Source: Streptomyces misionensis (GTDB taxonomy: Bacteria > Actinomycetota > Actinomycetes > Streptomycetales > Streptomycetaceae). Taken from it: a stretch of 64,000 nt of DNA. This document shows positions 25,250 through 33,051 of this stretch, piece by piece. How positions within the stretch are numbered: position 1 is the first letter of the stretch; each line of letters begins with the position of its first letter. A program made the position numbers and the translations under genes. Under the pieces are notes generated by a model, which ran no database searches, was not told where the DNA came from, and saw nothing but the letters and a program-made list of their open reading frames with translations. The stretch is from contig NZ_FNTD01000004.1 in the NCBI RefSeq assembly GCF_900104815.1, positions 2,372,501 to 2,436,500 on the forward strand. Direction: 5' to 3'.

Positions 25250-26278
25250 TCAGCCGAAGAACACCCCGACCTCGGCGTACAGCTTCGGGTCGACGGTCTT
25301 CAGCTTGGCGGTCGCCTCGGAGAGGGGCACGCGCACGACGTCGGTGCCGCGCAGGGCGACCATCTTGCCGAAGTCGCCGTCGCGCACGCAGTCCACGGCG
25401 TGCAGCCCGAAGCGGGTGGCGAGCCAGCGGTCGAAGGCGCTGGGGGTGCCGCCGCGCTGGATGTGCCCGAGGACGGTGGTGCGGGCCTCCTTGCCGGTGC
25501 GCTTCTCGATCTCCTTGGCCAGCCACTCGCCGACCCCGGACAGCCGGACGTGCCCGAAGGAGTCCAGCGTCTCGTCCTTGAGCACCATCTCGCCGTCCTT
25601 GGGCATGGCGCCCTCGGCGACCACCACGATCGGGGCGTACGACGCCTTGAAGCGGGAGGTGATCCAGGCGCACACCTGGTCGAGGTCGAAGCGCTGCTCG
25701 GGGATGAGGATGACGTTGGCGCCGCCGGCGAGGCCCGAGTGCAGGGCGATCCAGCCCGCGTGCCGGCCCATCACCTCGCAGACCAGGACCCGCATGTGGG
25801 ACTCGGCGGTGGTGTGCAGCCGGTCGATGGCCTCGGTGGCGATGTTGACGGCGGTGTCGAAGCCGAAGGTGTAGTCGGTGGCGGACAGGTCGTTGTCGAT
25901 GGTCTTGGGCACGCCGACGCAGGGCACGCCGTACTCGCCGGACAGCCGGGCGGCGACCCCGAGGGTGTCCTCGCCGCCGATCGCGATCAGCGCCTCGACC
26001 TCCTGCTTGGCCAGGTTGTCCTTGATCCGGCGGATGCCGTCCTCCTGCTTGAGGGGGTTGGTCCGCGAGGAGCCGAGGATGGTGCCGCCGCGGGGCAGGA
26101 TGCCGCGCACGGCGGGGATGTCGAGACGGACGCTGCGGCCTTCGAGGGGGCCCCGCCAGCCGTCCCGGAAGCCCACGAACTCGTAGCCGTACTCCTGTAC
26201 GCCCTTGCGTACCACGCCCCGGATGACGGCGTTCAGCCCGGGGCAGTCGCCGCCTCCGGTGAGTACTCCGACCCGCAT
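25250..26278 (-). CDS. pfkA: 6-phosphofructokinase
   Basis: A 342-residue group III phosphofructokinase: MRVGVLTGGGDCPGLNAVIRG, GTILGSSRTNP, IGGEDTLG, VGVPKTIDNDL, catalytic IDND, VMGRHAGWIAL, LIPEQRFD, and HIQRGGTPSAFDRWLATRFG. Two residues that separate donor types are of the pyrophosphate kind: D104 (Gly in E. coli ATP enzyme) and K125 (Gly124 in E. coli). Streptomycete enzymes of this clade are nevertheless reported as ATP-dependent, so the phosphoryl donor should not be read from these residues alone. A TAGCGT box at 26317-26322 is a candidate promoter. Confidence 0.94.
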   Translation of the reverse strand: MRVGVLTGGGDCPGLNAVIRGVVRKGVQEYGYEFVGFRDGWRGPLEGRSVRLDIPAVRGILPRGGTILGSSRTNPLKQEDGIRRIKDNLAKQEVEALIAIGGEDTLGVAARLSGEYGVPCVGVPKTIDNDLSATDYTFGFDTAVNIATEAIDRLHTTAESHMRVLVCEVMGRHAGWIALHSGLAGGANVILIPEQRFDLDQVCAWITSRFKASYAPIVVVAEGAMPKDGEMVLKDETLDSFGHVRLSGVGEWLAKEIEKRTGKEARTTVLGHIQRGGTPSAFDRWLATRFGLHAVDCVRDGDFGKMVALRGTDVVRVPLSEATAKLKTVDPKLYAEVGVFFG

Positions 26279-26389
26279 GGAAATGTCCCTTCGCCCGCAT
26301 TGCCTGACGCTTCGTCACGCTAATGGTGATGCGCGTCACATCGGGAGAGGCGGGACGGGTGAATCGGGAGCATTGCGCCCCGATCCGGA

Positions 26390-27067
26390 CTACCCCGCGT
26401 CCAGGCCGCGTTCGATCGCGTACCTCACCAGTTCGACCCGGTTGTGGAGTTGGAGCTTGCCGAGGGTGTTCTGGACGTGGTTCTGCACCGTGCGGTGGGA
26501 GATGACGAGGCGTTCGGCGATCTGCTTGTAGCTCAGTCCCTTGGCGACCAGCCGCAGCACCTCCGTCTCCCGCTCGGTCAGCCGGGGCGCGCCCGGCTCG
26601 TCGGTGTCGGGCGCGGGCGCCGGTTCGGCGGCCAGGCGCCGGTACTCGCCGAGCACCAGTCCCGCCAGGCCCGGGGTGAACACCGCGTCGCCGGCGGCCG
26701 TGCGGCGCACCGCGTCCAGCAGTTCCCCGGTGGAGGCGGACTTCAGCAGATAGCCGGTGGCGCCGGACTTCACCGCCTCCAGCACATCGGCGTGCTCCCC
26801 GCTCGCGGACAGCACCAGGACGCGCAACGCCGGGTTGTGGGCGACCAGTTCCTTGCACACCTGGACGCCGGGCTTGGCGGGCAGATTGAGGTCGAGGACC
26901 AGGACGTCGGGACCTGCGGCCTTGGCGCGGCGCACGGCCTGCTCGCCGTCGCCCGCGGTGGCGACCACCTCGAAGCCGGACTCGGTCAGGTCCCGGGCGA
27001 CCGCGTCGCGCCACATGGGGTGATCGTCCACCACCATCACCCTGATCGGGTCCTGCCGCCGTGTCAT
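26390..27067 (-). CDS. macR: LuxR-type response regulator MacR
   Basis: A 225-residue NarL/LuxR-family response regulator. The receiver has D14/D15, the phosphoacceptor D59 (VLVLDLNLP) and the conserved Lys in GYLLKS. The C-terminal LuxR helix-turn-helix reads LTERETEVLRLVAKGLSYKQIAERLVISHRTVQNHVQNTLGKLQLHNRVELVRYAIERG. The ATG overlaps the sensor kinase gene by 4 bases, so the pair is co-translated. Gene order and kinase type match S. coelicolor MacRS, reported as a pleiotropic regulator of morphogenic membrane-protein genes and actinorhodin. The symbol rests on that likeness. Confidence 0.9.
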   Translation of the reverse strand: MTRRQDPIRVMVVDDHPMWRDAVARDLTESGFEVVATAGDGEQAVRRAKAAGPDVLVLDLNLPAKPGVQVCKELVAHNPALRVLVLSASGEHADVLEAVKSGATGYLLKSASTGELLDAVRRTAAGDAVFTPGLAGLVLGEYRRLAAEPAPAPDTDEPGAPRLTERETEVLRLVAKGLSYKQIAERLVISHRTVQNHVQNTLGKLQLHNRVELVRYAIERGLDAG

Positions 27068-28278
27068 CGCTGCTCCGCCTTCTTCTTCCCCCGCGCCGCC
27101 AGGGCGCCCTTCGGTACCTTCAGTTCGACCTCGGTGCCCTGCCCGGGCACCGAGATCAGCTCGGCGCTGCCGCCGAGGTCGCGCAGTCTGCCCCGGATGG
27201 ACTGGGCGACGCCGAGCCGCCCCTCGTCCTCGGCCTCGGCGAGCCGGCCCTCGGGGATGCCGGGTCCGTCGTCCCGGACGGTGACCACGATCTCCTCCGG
27301 CTCGTCCTCCAGCAGGATCCAGGCCCGCGCCCCCTCGCCCGCGTGCCGCTCCACATTGTCCAGGGCGGCGCCGACCGCCGCGGCCAACTCCCGTGCCGCG
27401 GACGGCGGCAGGGGCACCGGGGCGCCGGGCTCGGCCAGGGTCACCCCGTCGCGCGCGAAGGGCGCGAGGAGGGTGCGCAGATCGACCGGGCCGCGCTCGG
27501 CCGGCTCCTCGCGGACCGGTGCGGCGCCGTCCGCGGCGATCCGGGCGACGGGCAGCAGTCCGCCGGAGACCAGGGTGCGCAGGGCCACCTCCTGCTCCCC
27601 GGCCAGCCGGCCCAGCTCGGCCGCCTCGCCGCCGAGGGCGGTGCCGCGCCGCTTCACCATCGCCAGGACCTGGAGCACGCTGTCGTGGATGTCCCGGGCC
27701 AGCCGCTCCCGCTCCCGGGTCGCCGCCTGGATCTCCAGGGCGCGGGCGAGGGTGCGCTCGGAGGCGCGGGCCACCTCCACGACGTAGCCGATGCCGACGG
27801 AGGCGATGCAGACGAGGATCAGGCTGTGCAGGGTGTCCTTGGCGACCTGGCCGCGCTCGGCCAGGTTGGCGGCGGCCACCACCAGGGAGGCGGCGGCGGC
27901 CCAGCGCCAGCCGCCCTTGACGGCGAAGGCGAGCACCGCGCCGCCGGTCCATATGGTCGGCAGCGTGGGGCCGCCCGCGGTCCGCTGGTGGGTGTCGGCG
28001 AACGCGGTGAGCAGGATGCCGGCGAGCGCGATGGCCAGGTCGACGGCGAGGAACGTCCTGGTGCAGCTCGCCGCGTTGCGCACCCGGGGCAGGGTGGCCA
28101 GCGTCCACACGGCCAGCACGGCGTCGTAACAGACCGCGATCCAGGGGCGGGTGTAGTCCTCGTACGAGGTGACGCACAGGCCGGCCGCGTACAGCATGGT
28201 CAGCACGCGGTACCCGGCGAGCGCCCGCCACAGCGGCAGCTCCACCGACATCCTCAGCACACGCTCGCGCCCGGCCAT
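27064..28278 (-). CDS. macS: MacS-family sensor histidine kinase
   Basis: A 404-residue membrane kinase. About five helices occupy residues 15-170 (WRALAGYRVLTMLYAAGL to LILVCIASVGIGYVVEVA). The HisKA_3 box is RERERLARDIHDSVLQVLAMV with the phosphorylated His near residue 190. The HATPase domain has AAAVGAALDNVERHAGEGA, VTVRDDGPGIPEGRL, and GRLGVAQSIRGRL. ATG 28278 is chosen over GTG 28299 because the intervening GGGGGGG forms its ribosome site. The kinase has no large extracellular sensor, so a membrane or intramembrane signal is likely. Confidence 0.9.
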   Translation of the reverse strand: MAGRERVLRMSVELPLWRALAGYRVLTMLYAAGLCVTSYEDYTRPWIAVCYDAVLAVWTLATLPRVRNAASCTRTFLAVDLAIALAGILLTAFADTHQRTAGGPTLPTIWTGGAVLAFAVKGGWRWAAAASLVVAAANLAERGQVAKDTLHSLILVCIASVGIGYVVEVARASERTLARALEIQAATRERERLARDIHDSVLQVLAMVKRRGTALGGEAAELGRLAGEQEVALRTLVSGGLLPVARIAADGAAPVREEPAERGPVDLRTLLAPFARDGVTLAEPGAPVPLPPSAARELAAAVGAALDNVERHAGEGARAWILLEDEPEEIVVTVRDDGPGIPEGRLAEAEDEGRLGVAQSIRGRLRDLGGSAELISVPGQGTEVELKVPKGALAARGKKKAEQR

Positions 28279-28338
28279 GTCCCCCCCCTTTTTTCGCACT
28301 GTCCCCCGGCCCCCGCCGGGCCCCCGCCGGGCCCCCGG

Positions 28339-29079
28339 CTACCCGGCCTTCCCGGCTTCCCTGGCGTTCTTCTCCGCTTCCTTGGCCGCCTTCGCCGCCT
28401 CCGCGATCTGCCGCTTGGCGGCGGTGGCGTACATGTCGACGTACTCCTGGCCGGAGAGCTTCATGATCTCGTACATGACCTCGTCGGTCAGCGCGCGCAG
28501 GACGAAGCGGTCGTGTTCCATCCCCTGGTAGCGGCTGAAGTCGAGGGGCTTGCCGATGCGGATGCCGGGACGCATCAGCTTCGGCATCACCTTGCCGGGC
28601 GGCTGGATCTTCTCGGTGTCGATCATGGCCACCGGGATCACCGGGGCGCCGGTCGCGAGCGCCACGCGGGCCAGGCCGCCGGGCTTGCCCCGGTAGAGCC
28701 GGCCGTCGGGCGAGCGGGTGCCCTCCGGGTAGATGCCGAACAGCTCACCGCGTTCCAGCACCTCTATACCGCTCTTGATCGCGGCCTCGCCGGCGCCGCG
28801 GACACCCGAGCGGTCCACCGGGAGCTGGCCCACGCCTTTGAAGAAGGCGGCGGTCAACCGCCCCTTCACCCCGGGCGTGGTGAAGTACTCGGCCTTCGCG
28901 ATGAAGGTGACCTTGCGGTCCAGCATCGTCGGCAGGAAGAACGAGTCCGAGAAGGACAGGTGATTGCTGGCCAGGATGGCGGGACCCTCGGCCGGAATGT
29001 TCTCCAGGCCCTCGACCCAGGGCCTGAAGGCGAGCTTCAACGGCCCCCCGATGGCGACCTTCATCGTGCCGTACAACAC
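28339..29079 (-). CDS. 1-acyl-glycerol-3-phosphate acyltransferase (PlsC family)
   Basis: A 246-residue acyltransferase with the family motifs in order: AILASNHLSFSDSFFLP (NHxxxxD catalytic pair), FFKGVGQLPVDRSG, FGIYPEGTRSPDGRLYRGKPG (EGTR), and APVIPVAMIDTEK. The C-terminal tail is Ala/Lys/Glu-rich and helical. It should acylate lysophosphatidic acid or a related acceptor at the membrane. GTG 29079 has GGGAGG 7 bases upstream. It is divergent from an esterase gene of related lipid chemistry. Confidence 0.9.
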   Translation of the reverse strand: MLYGTMKVAIGGPLKLAFRPWVEGLENIPAEGPAILASNHLSFSDSFFLPTMLDRKVTFIAKAEYFTTPGVKGRLTAAFFKGVGQLPVDRSGVRGAGEAAIKSGIEVLERGELFGIYPEGTRSPDGRLYRGKPGGLARVALATGAPVIPVAMIDTEKIQPPGKVMPKLMRPGIRIGKPLDFSRYQGMEHDRFVLRALTDEVMYEIMKLSGQEYVDMYATAAKRQIAEAAKAAKEAEKNAREAGKAG

Positions 29080-29248
29080 CCGTGTGCCTCCCGTTTCCGT
29101 CGAACAGACCTTAACCCCCGGGGCGCCCGATGGACCCGACGGCCCTGGTCGGTGTCCGTGCGGTCGCGTACGGTGAAGCACATCCGCGAGTTCTCCACGC
29201 CCCGGCCGGCCGACGGCGGGGCCCTTCCCCGGAACAGGAGCGTCGAAG

Positions 29249-30028
29249 GTGCCGGTTCTCCCTGGAGCCGAGCCGTACCGCCACGCAGGCGGGGAGGTGG
29301 GCGTCCTCTTCTGTCACGGCTTCACCGGTTCGCCCCAGTCGCTGCGCCCCTGGGCGGAGCACCACGCGGCGCACGGCCTGACCGTCTCGCTGCCCCTGCT
29401 GCCCGGCCACGGCACCCGCTGGGAGGACATGCAGCTCACCGGCTGGCAGGACTGGTACGCGGAGGTGGACCGCGAGCTGCGGCTGCTCGCCGGGCGCTGC
29501 TCCAAGGTGTTCGTGGCGGGCCTGTCGATGGGCGGGGCGCTCGCGCTGCGGCTGGCCGCGCTGCACGGCGAGCGGATCGACGGCGTGGTCGTCGTCAACC
29601 CGGCCAACAAGATCCACGGCCTGTCCGCGTACGCCCTGCCCGTCGCCCGGCACCTGGTGCGCACCACCAAGGGCATCGCCAGCGACATCGCCCTGGGGGG
29701 CGCGGCGGAGACCGGCTACGACCGGGTGCCGCTGCACGCGGCGCACTCGCTGCGCCGGTTCCTGACCCGGCTCGACGGTGAGCTGCCGCGGGTCACCCAG
29801 CCGTTGCTGCTGTTGCGCAGCGCCCAGGACCATGTGGTCCCGCCGGCCGACTCCGCCCGGGTGCTCGGCCGGATCTCGTCCACGGACGTCCGCGAGATCG
29901 TGCTGGAACACAGCTACCACGTCGCGACGTTGGATGTGGACGCGGACCGGATCTTCGAGGAGAGCCTCGGTTTCATCGGCCGGCTCGCACCGAGTCTCGG
30001 CGAGGAAGGGACGGCCGCAGTTGGCTGA
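29249..30028 (+). CDS. Alpha/beta hydrolase (monoacylglycerol lipase/carboxylesterase type)
   Basis: A 259-residue single-domain hydrolase. It has the oxyanion segment GVLFCHGFTGSPQSLRPWAEHHAAHG, nucleophile S93 in FVAGLSMGGALALRLA, catalytic Asp in LLLRSAQDHVVPP and His in EHSYHVATLDVD. The sequence is close in pattern to thermostable carboxylesterase Est30 and bacterial monoacylglycerol lipases, which fits its position divergent from an acyltransferase. AGGAG lies 8 bases before GTG 29249. It overlaps the next gene by 8 bases. Confidence 0.9.
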   Translation: MPVLPGAEPYRHAGGEVGVLFCHGFTGSPQSLRPWAEHHAAHGLTVSLPLLPGHGTRWEDMQLTGWQDWYAEVDRELRLLAGRCSKVFVAGLSMGGALALRLAALHGERIDGVVVVNPANKIHGLSAYALPVARHLVRTTKGIASDIALGGAAETGYDRVPLHAAHSLRRFLTRLDGELPRVTQPLLLLRSAQDHVVPPADSARVLGRISSTDVREIVLEHSYHVATLDVDADRIFEESLGFIGRLAPSLGEEGTAAVG

Positions 30029-30620
30029 GCACGAGCCCGGTCCCGAGGGCCGCGAGGACCACGAGGGCCGGAGCGAGCCCGACGGGAAGGGCATGCCCTT
30101 CGACGAGGACGCCGCCTGGCGGGCCATCGTCGCCGGGTACGGCGAGGAGCCGCCGGACCCGCCGGGGGCCAAGCCCTTCAAGCCGGTGGAGGACCTGGCG
30201 CTGCTGGAGAAGGACGCGCCCGCGGAGAAGGAGGCGCAGCCCGGGAACGAGGGCTCCGGGGAGCAGCGGCCCGCCAAGCCGCTGGGCAGCTCCGTCTCCT
30301 TCGCGCCCGGCGTCGGCCCCCGCGACCACCGTCCGCCCGAGCCGTCCGAGGGCGACTTCGACGAGGGCGACGAGGGCCACTTCGTACCGCCCGAGCCGCC
30401 ACCGCTGCCCGACGCCGACACCACCGCGAAGTTCGCGTGGCTCGGTGTGGTCGGCGGACCCGTCCTGCTCCTGCTGGCGGTGCTGCTCGGCTGGGAGATG
30501 ACCTGGTGGCTGGCGACCGCCGGCATCGGCGGTTTCCTCGGCGGCTTCGCCACGCTGGTGGCGCGGATGCGGACGGACGACGACGAGGACGACGACCCGG
30601 GGCGCGGGGCCGTCGTCTAG
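30021..30620 (+). CDS. Acidic protein with C-terminal membrane anchor, function unknown
   Basis: A 199-residue protein if started at TTG 30021, which overlaps the esterase stop; an ATG at 30093 (MPFDEDAAWRAIVAGYGEEPPD) is an alternative. The first 130 residues are charged, proline-rich and probably disordered. Two closely spaced membrane helices follow (about residues 135-175: WLGVVGGPVLLLLAVLLG, then WWLATAGIGGFLGGFATLVA), and an acidic DDDEDDD tail ends the protein. The translational overlap suggests it is made together with the esterase. I recognise no domain with confidence. Confidence 0.75.
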   Translation: MAEHEPGPEGREDHEGRSEPDGKGMPFDEDAAWRAIVAGYGEEPPDPPGAKPFKPVEDLALLEKDAPAEKEAQPGNEGSGEQRPAKPLGSSVSFAPGVGPRDHRPPEPSEGDFDEGDEGHFVPPEPPPLPDADTTAKFAWLGVVGGPVLLLLAVLLGWEMTWWLATAGIGGFLGGFATLVARMRTDDDEDDDPGRGAVV

Positions 30621-30635
30621 GGCCTCCCGTTCCGA

Positions 30636-31379
30636 TCAGGCCGGGACGCGCAGGGCGGTCAGCACCGGGAGGTGGTCGGTGGCGGCGGCCAGATCGGCGC
30701 GGGTGACACCGGGCTGGTCCAGCGGGACCCCGCAGCCGAGCACCTCGACGCCCTTGGTGGCGAACACCGCGTCGATACGGCGGTGGGGCTCGCCGTGCGT
30801 CCAGGTCTCCTCGCCGCCCCAGGGGGCCACCTCGCGGCAGTCCTGGAGGGCGCCGGCGAGCAGCCGGAAGGTGCGGCCCTCGGGGCCCTCGTTCAGATCG
30901 CCGCCCGCGACGGCGTGCTCCACGCCGAGCTGGTCGAGCCGGTCCAGGAGCAGCCCGCCCTGGGCGTAGCGCTCACGGCCGTCGAGGCTGAGGTGGCAGC
31001 TGATCACGCCGAGGCGGGCGCCGCCGAAGCGGACCACCGCGGTGGCCAGGCCCCGCCGGTGCAGACCTGGGGTGAGCGGCAGCAGCACGTCCTCGGTCCG
31101 CTCCACGGTGGCCCGCAGCGAGCAGAGGACCGCGGGTCCGGCCGCGGTGCCGCCCCCGGTGAGGAGGACCAGCCCGGAGGCCGCGGCCAGCCGGGTGAGC
31201 TTCTTGCGCCAGCGGAAGAAGCGGGGCGCCTCCTGGATCAGGACCAGGTCGGGGGCGCAGGCGGTGATCACCCTCGCGAGGGCGTCGGTGTCGTCGCGCA
31301 GTGAGCGGATGTTGTAGCTCAGGACGCGGATGACTGCTGAACCGTCGGGTTCGGTGTGGGAGTTGGGGAGCGGCGCCAT
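30636..31379 (-). CDS. Endonuclease/exonuclease/phosphatase family protein
   Basis: A 247-residue Mg-dependent phosphoesterase-fold protein: RVLSYNIRSL (Asn), LVLIQEAP (Glu), LGVISCHLSLDG (His), AVAGGDLNEGP (GDxN), RRIDAVFATKG, and ATDHLPVLTALRV (the C-terminal SDH-like motif, here TDH). All catalytic positions are present, so it should be active on nucleic acid or a phospho-lipid or phospho-sugar; which one is unclear. No signal peptide is seen. ATG 31379 is supported by TACATT 7 bases upstream. Confidence 0.9.
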   Translation of the reverse strand: MAPLPNSHTEPDGSAVIRVLSYNIRSLRDDTDALARVITACAPDLVLIQEAPRFFRWRKKLTRLAAASGLVLLTGGGTAAGPAVLCSLRATVERTEDVLLPLTPGLHRRGLATAVVRFGGARLGVISCHLSLDGRERYAQGGLLLDRLDQLGVEHAVAGGDLNEGPEGRTFRLLAGALQDCREVAPWGGEETWTHGEPHRRIDAVFATKGVEVLGCGVPLDQPGVTRADLAAATDHLPVLTALRVPA

Positions 31380-31386
31380 GTGGATC

Positions 31387-31392
31387 AATGTA
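31387..31392 (-). promoter_or_regulatory. -10 box TACATT, leaderless promoter
   Basis: TACATT on the minus strand ends 7 bases before ATG 31379 of the EEP-family gene. Confidence 0.6.
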
Positions 31393-31396
31393 CGCC

Positions 31397-31426
31397 GCGC
31401 CCTCCGGCGCGGGCGACGGAGGGCGC
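31397..31426 (-). terminator. Terminator after glkA
   Basis: GCGCCCTCCG (31397-31406) pairs with CGGAGGGCGC (31417-31426) around a 10-base loop. A second hairpin of 7 bp lies at 31439-31458, closer to the glkA stop. Confidence 0.75.
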
Positions 31427-31481
31427 CCCGGGGCGGGGGGCCGTACCGGGATACGGCCCCGCCGCCGAGCCGGGTGGCTCC

Positions 31482-32435
31482 TTACATGACCGGGTCGGGC
31501 TCACGGGCCAGGTCGGCCGCGCCGACCATGCCCGCCTTGTTGCCCAGCTGCGCGGCGATCACATCGGCGACCGGCCGCCAGTTCCCGCCGACCAGCCACC
31601 GCTTGTACGACTTGCGGATCGGGTCGAGCACCAGGTCGCCCTCGTCGGAGAGGCCGCCGCCGACGATGAAGGCGGAGGGGTCGAAGAGGGAGGCGAGGTC
31701 GGCGAGGCCGGCGCCGGCCCAGCGGGCCAGCTCGCGGTAGGAGTCCACCGCGACCTTGTCGCCCTGGCGGGCGGCCATGGAGATGTGCTTGCCCTCGATG
31801 CCGTCCGGGGTGCCGTCGCCGAGCGAGAGCAGCAGTTCGGCCCGCTCGGGGGTGGCGTTGGCGCGCTGCTTGGCGTAGCGGACCAGGGCGCGGCCGGAGG
31901 CGTACTGCTCCCAGCAGCCCTGCGAGCCGCAGCCGCACAGCAGGCCGTCCGGCACCATCCGGATGTGGCCGAACTCGGCGGCCACGCCGAAGTGACCGCG
32001 GCGCAGCTTGTTGCCGATGATGATGCCGCCGCCGAGGCCGGTGCCGAGCGTGATGCAGATGACGTTGCGGTGGCCCTTGCCGGCGCCGAACCTGTACTCG
32101 CCCCAGGCGGCGGCGTTGGCGTCGTTCTCGACCACGACGGGCAGGCCGGTGCGCGCCTCGACCTTTTCCTTCAGCGGCTCGTTGCGCCAGTCGATGTTGG
32201 GCGCGAAGTAGACGGTGGAGCGCTGCCGGTCGACGTAACCGGCCGCACCGATGCCCACGCCGACGATCTCGTGCCCGGCACGCGCGCCCTCCACCGCGGA
32301 GGCGATGGCGTCCACGATGGCCTCGGGCGTGGTGGGGGTCGGCACCTTGAAGGTCGAGAGGATGTTGCCTTCCTCGTCGACCACGCCGGCCGCGATCTTT
32401 GTGCCGCCGATGTCGACGCCGATGGTGAGTCCCAT
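31482..32435 (-). CDS. glkA: ROK-family glucokinase
   Basis: A 317-residue sugar kinase: phosphate-1 loop GVDIGGTKIAAGVVDE, catalytic region VVVENDANAAAWGE, TLGTGLGGGII, and the ROK zinc site with H in EFGHIRM plus CGCGSQGCWEQYASG. Length and motifs match streptomycete GlkA, which phosphorylates glucose with ATP and is central to glucose repression in Streptomyces. It is monocistronic here, with hairpins after its stop. Confidence 0.95.
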   Translation of the reverse strand: MGLTIGVDIGGTKIAAGVVDEEGNILSTFKVPTPTTPEAIVDAIASAVEGARAGHEIVGVGIGAAGYVDRQRSTVYFAPNIDWRNEPLKEKVEARTGLPVVVENDANAAAWGEYRFGAGKGHRNVICITLGTGLGGGIIIGNKLRRGHFGVAAEFGHIRMVPDGLLCGCGSQGCWEQYASGRALVRYAKQRANATPERAELLLSLGDGTPDGIEGKHISMAARQGDKVAVDSYRELARWAGAGLADLASLFDPSAFIVGGGLSDEGDLVLDPIRKSYKRWLVGGNWRPVADVIAAQLGNKAGMVGAADLAREPDPVM

Positions 32436-32502
32436 GAATCCCTCAGTTTCGGTCGAGCCCCGCTACGGCCAACCGTACCCGAGGCCCTTGCCGACGAGGG
32501 CT

Positions 32503-32994
32503 TCAGTCCAGGTCGATGCGCTCCGAGGACCCGGTGCCCTCGCCCCGGTCGCCGCCGTCGCCCGGCCGGTCCGGGCGCCATTCGTCCGCGGGGCCGGACG
32601 TGCCGGACGTCCAGCGGTGCTCCTGGGACCGGACGGCGGAGCGGTAGGCGGCCAGCAGTTCGCCGCCCGCGGCCGCGAGGTGGTCGAAGACGTCGGGGTT
32701 GCGCTCCATGACGGGCTCGACGGCCGCCTTCGCCTGCTGGACGGCCTGCCTCACCATCTGCTGGGCGGCCGGACCGGCGAGGCCGAGCAGGGGGGACTGG
32801 AGGCCGGACAGCTTGTCGGCCACCGTGTCCACGAGCCTCTTCAGCTCCTCGGCGGCGGAGCCGGGCGGCGGGCCGTAGGTGATACGCCGGCGGGCCTTCT
32901 CGGCCTCCAGGTCCTCGGCGCAGGCCGTGGCCCAGGCGTCGGCGTCGCTCAGCCGCGGCTCCTCGTGCGGTTCTGCGGGGCGCTCTTCGCTCAT
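32503..32994 (-). CDS. DUF5304-type protein
   Basis: A 163-residue protein with conserved-looking SDADAWATACAEDLEAEKARRRITYGPPPGSAAEELKRLVDTVADKLSGLQSPLLGLAGPAAQQMVRQ, then a charged, disordered C-terminus. The helical middle is rich in Ala and Val and could bind a partner protein. The family assignment is from memory of streptomycete proteins and is moderate. It lies between glkA and an ArsA-like gene on the same strand, with gaps of 57-67 bases. Confidence 0.7.
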   Translation of the reverse strand: MSEERPAEPHEEPRLSDADAWATACAEDLEAEKARRRITYGPPPGSAAEELKRLVDTVADKLSGLQSPLLGLAGPAAQQMVRQAVQQAKAAVEPVMERNPDVFDHLAAAGGELLAAYRSAVRSQEHRWTSGTSGPADEWRPDRPGDGGDRGEGTGSSERIDLD

Positions 32995-33051
32995 GGCGGC
33001 CTCCTGACTGCGGTTCGCCCTTACGACGTTACCCGAACGGGCGGCCCCGGT

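Noticed and set aside
23301..27014. 1237-codon open frame on the minus strand, antisense to trpEG and through pfkA and macR
   Set aside because: It crosses three well-supported genes in the wrong frame, and its protein is Arg/Gly/Pro-rich nonsense. Long antisense frames are expected when third codon positions are nearly all G or C.
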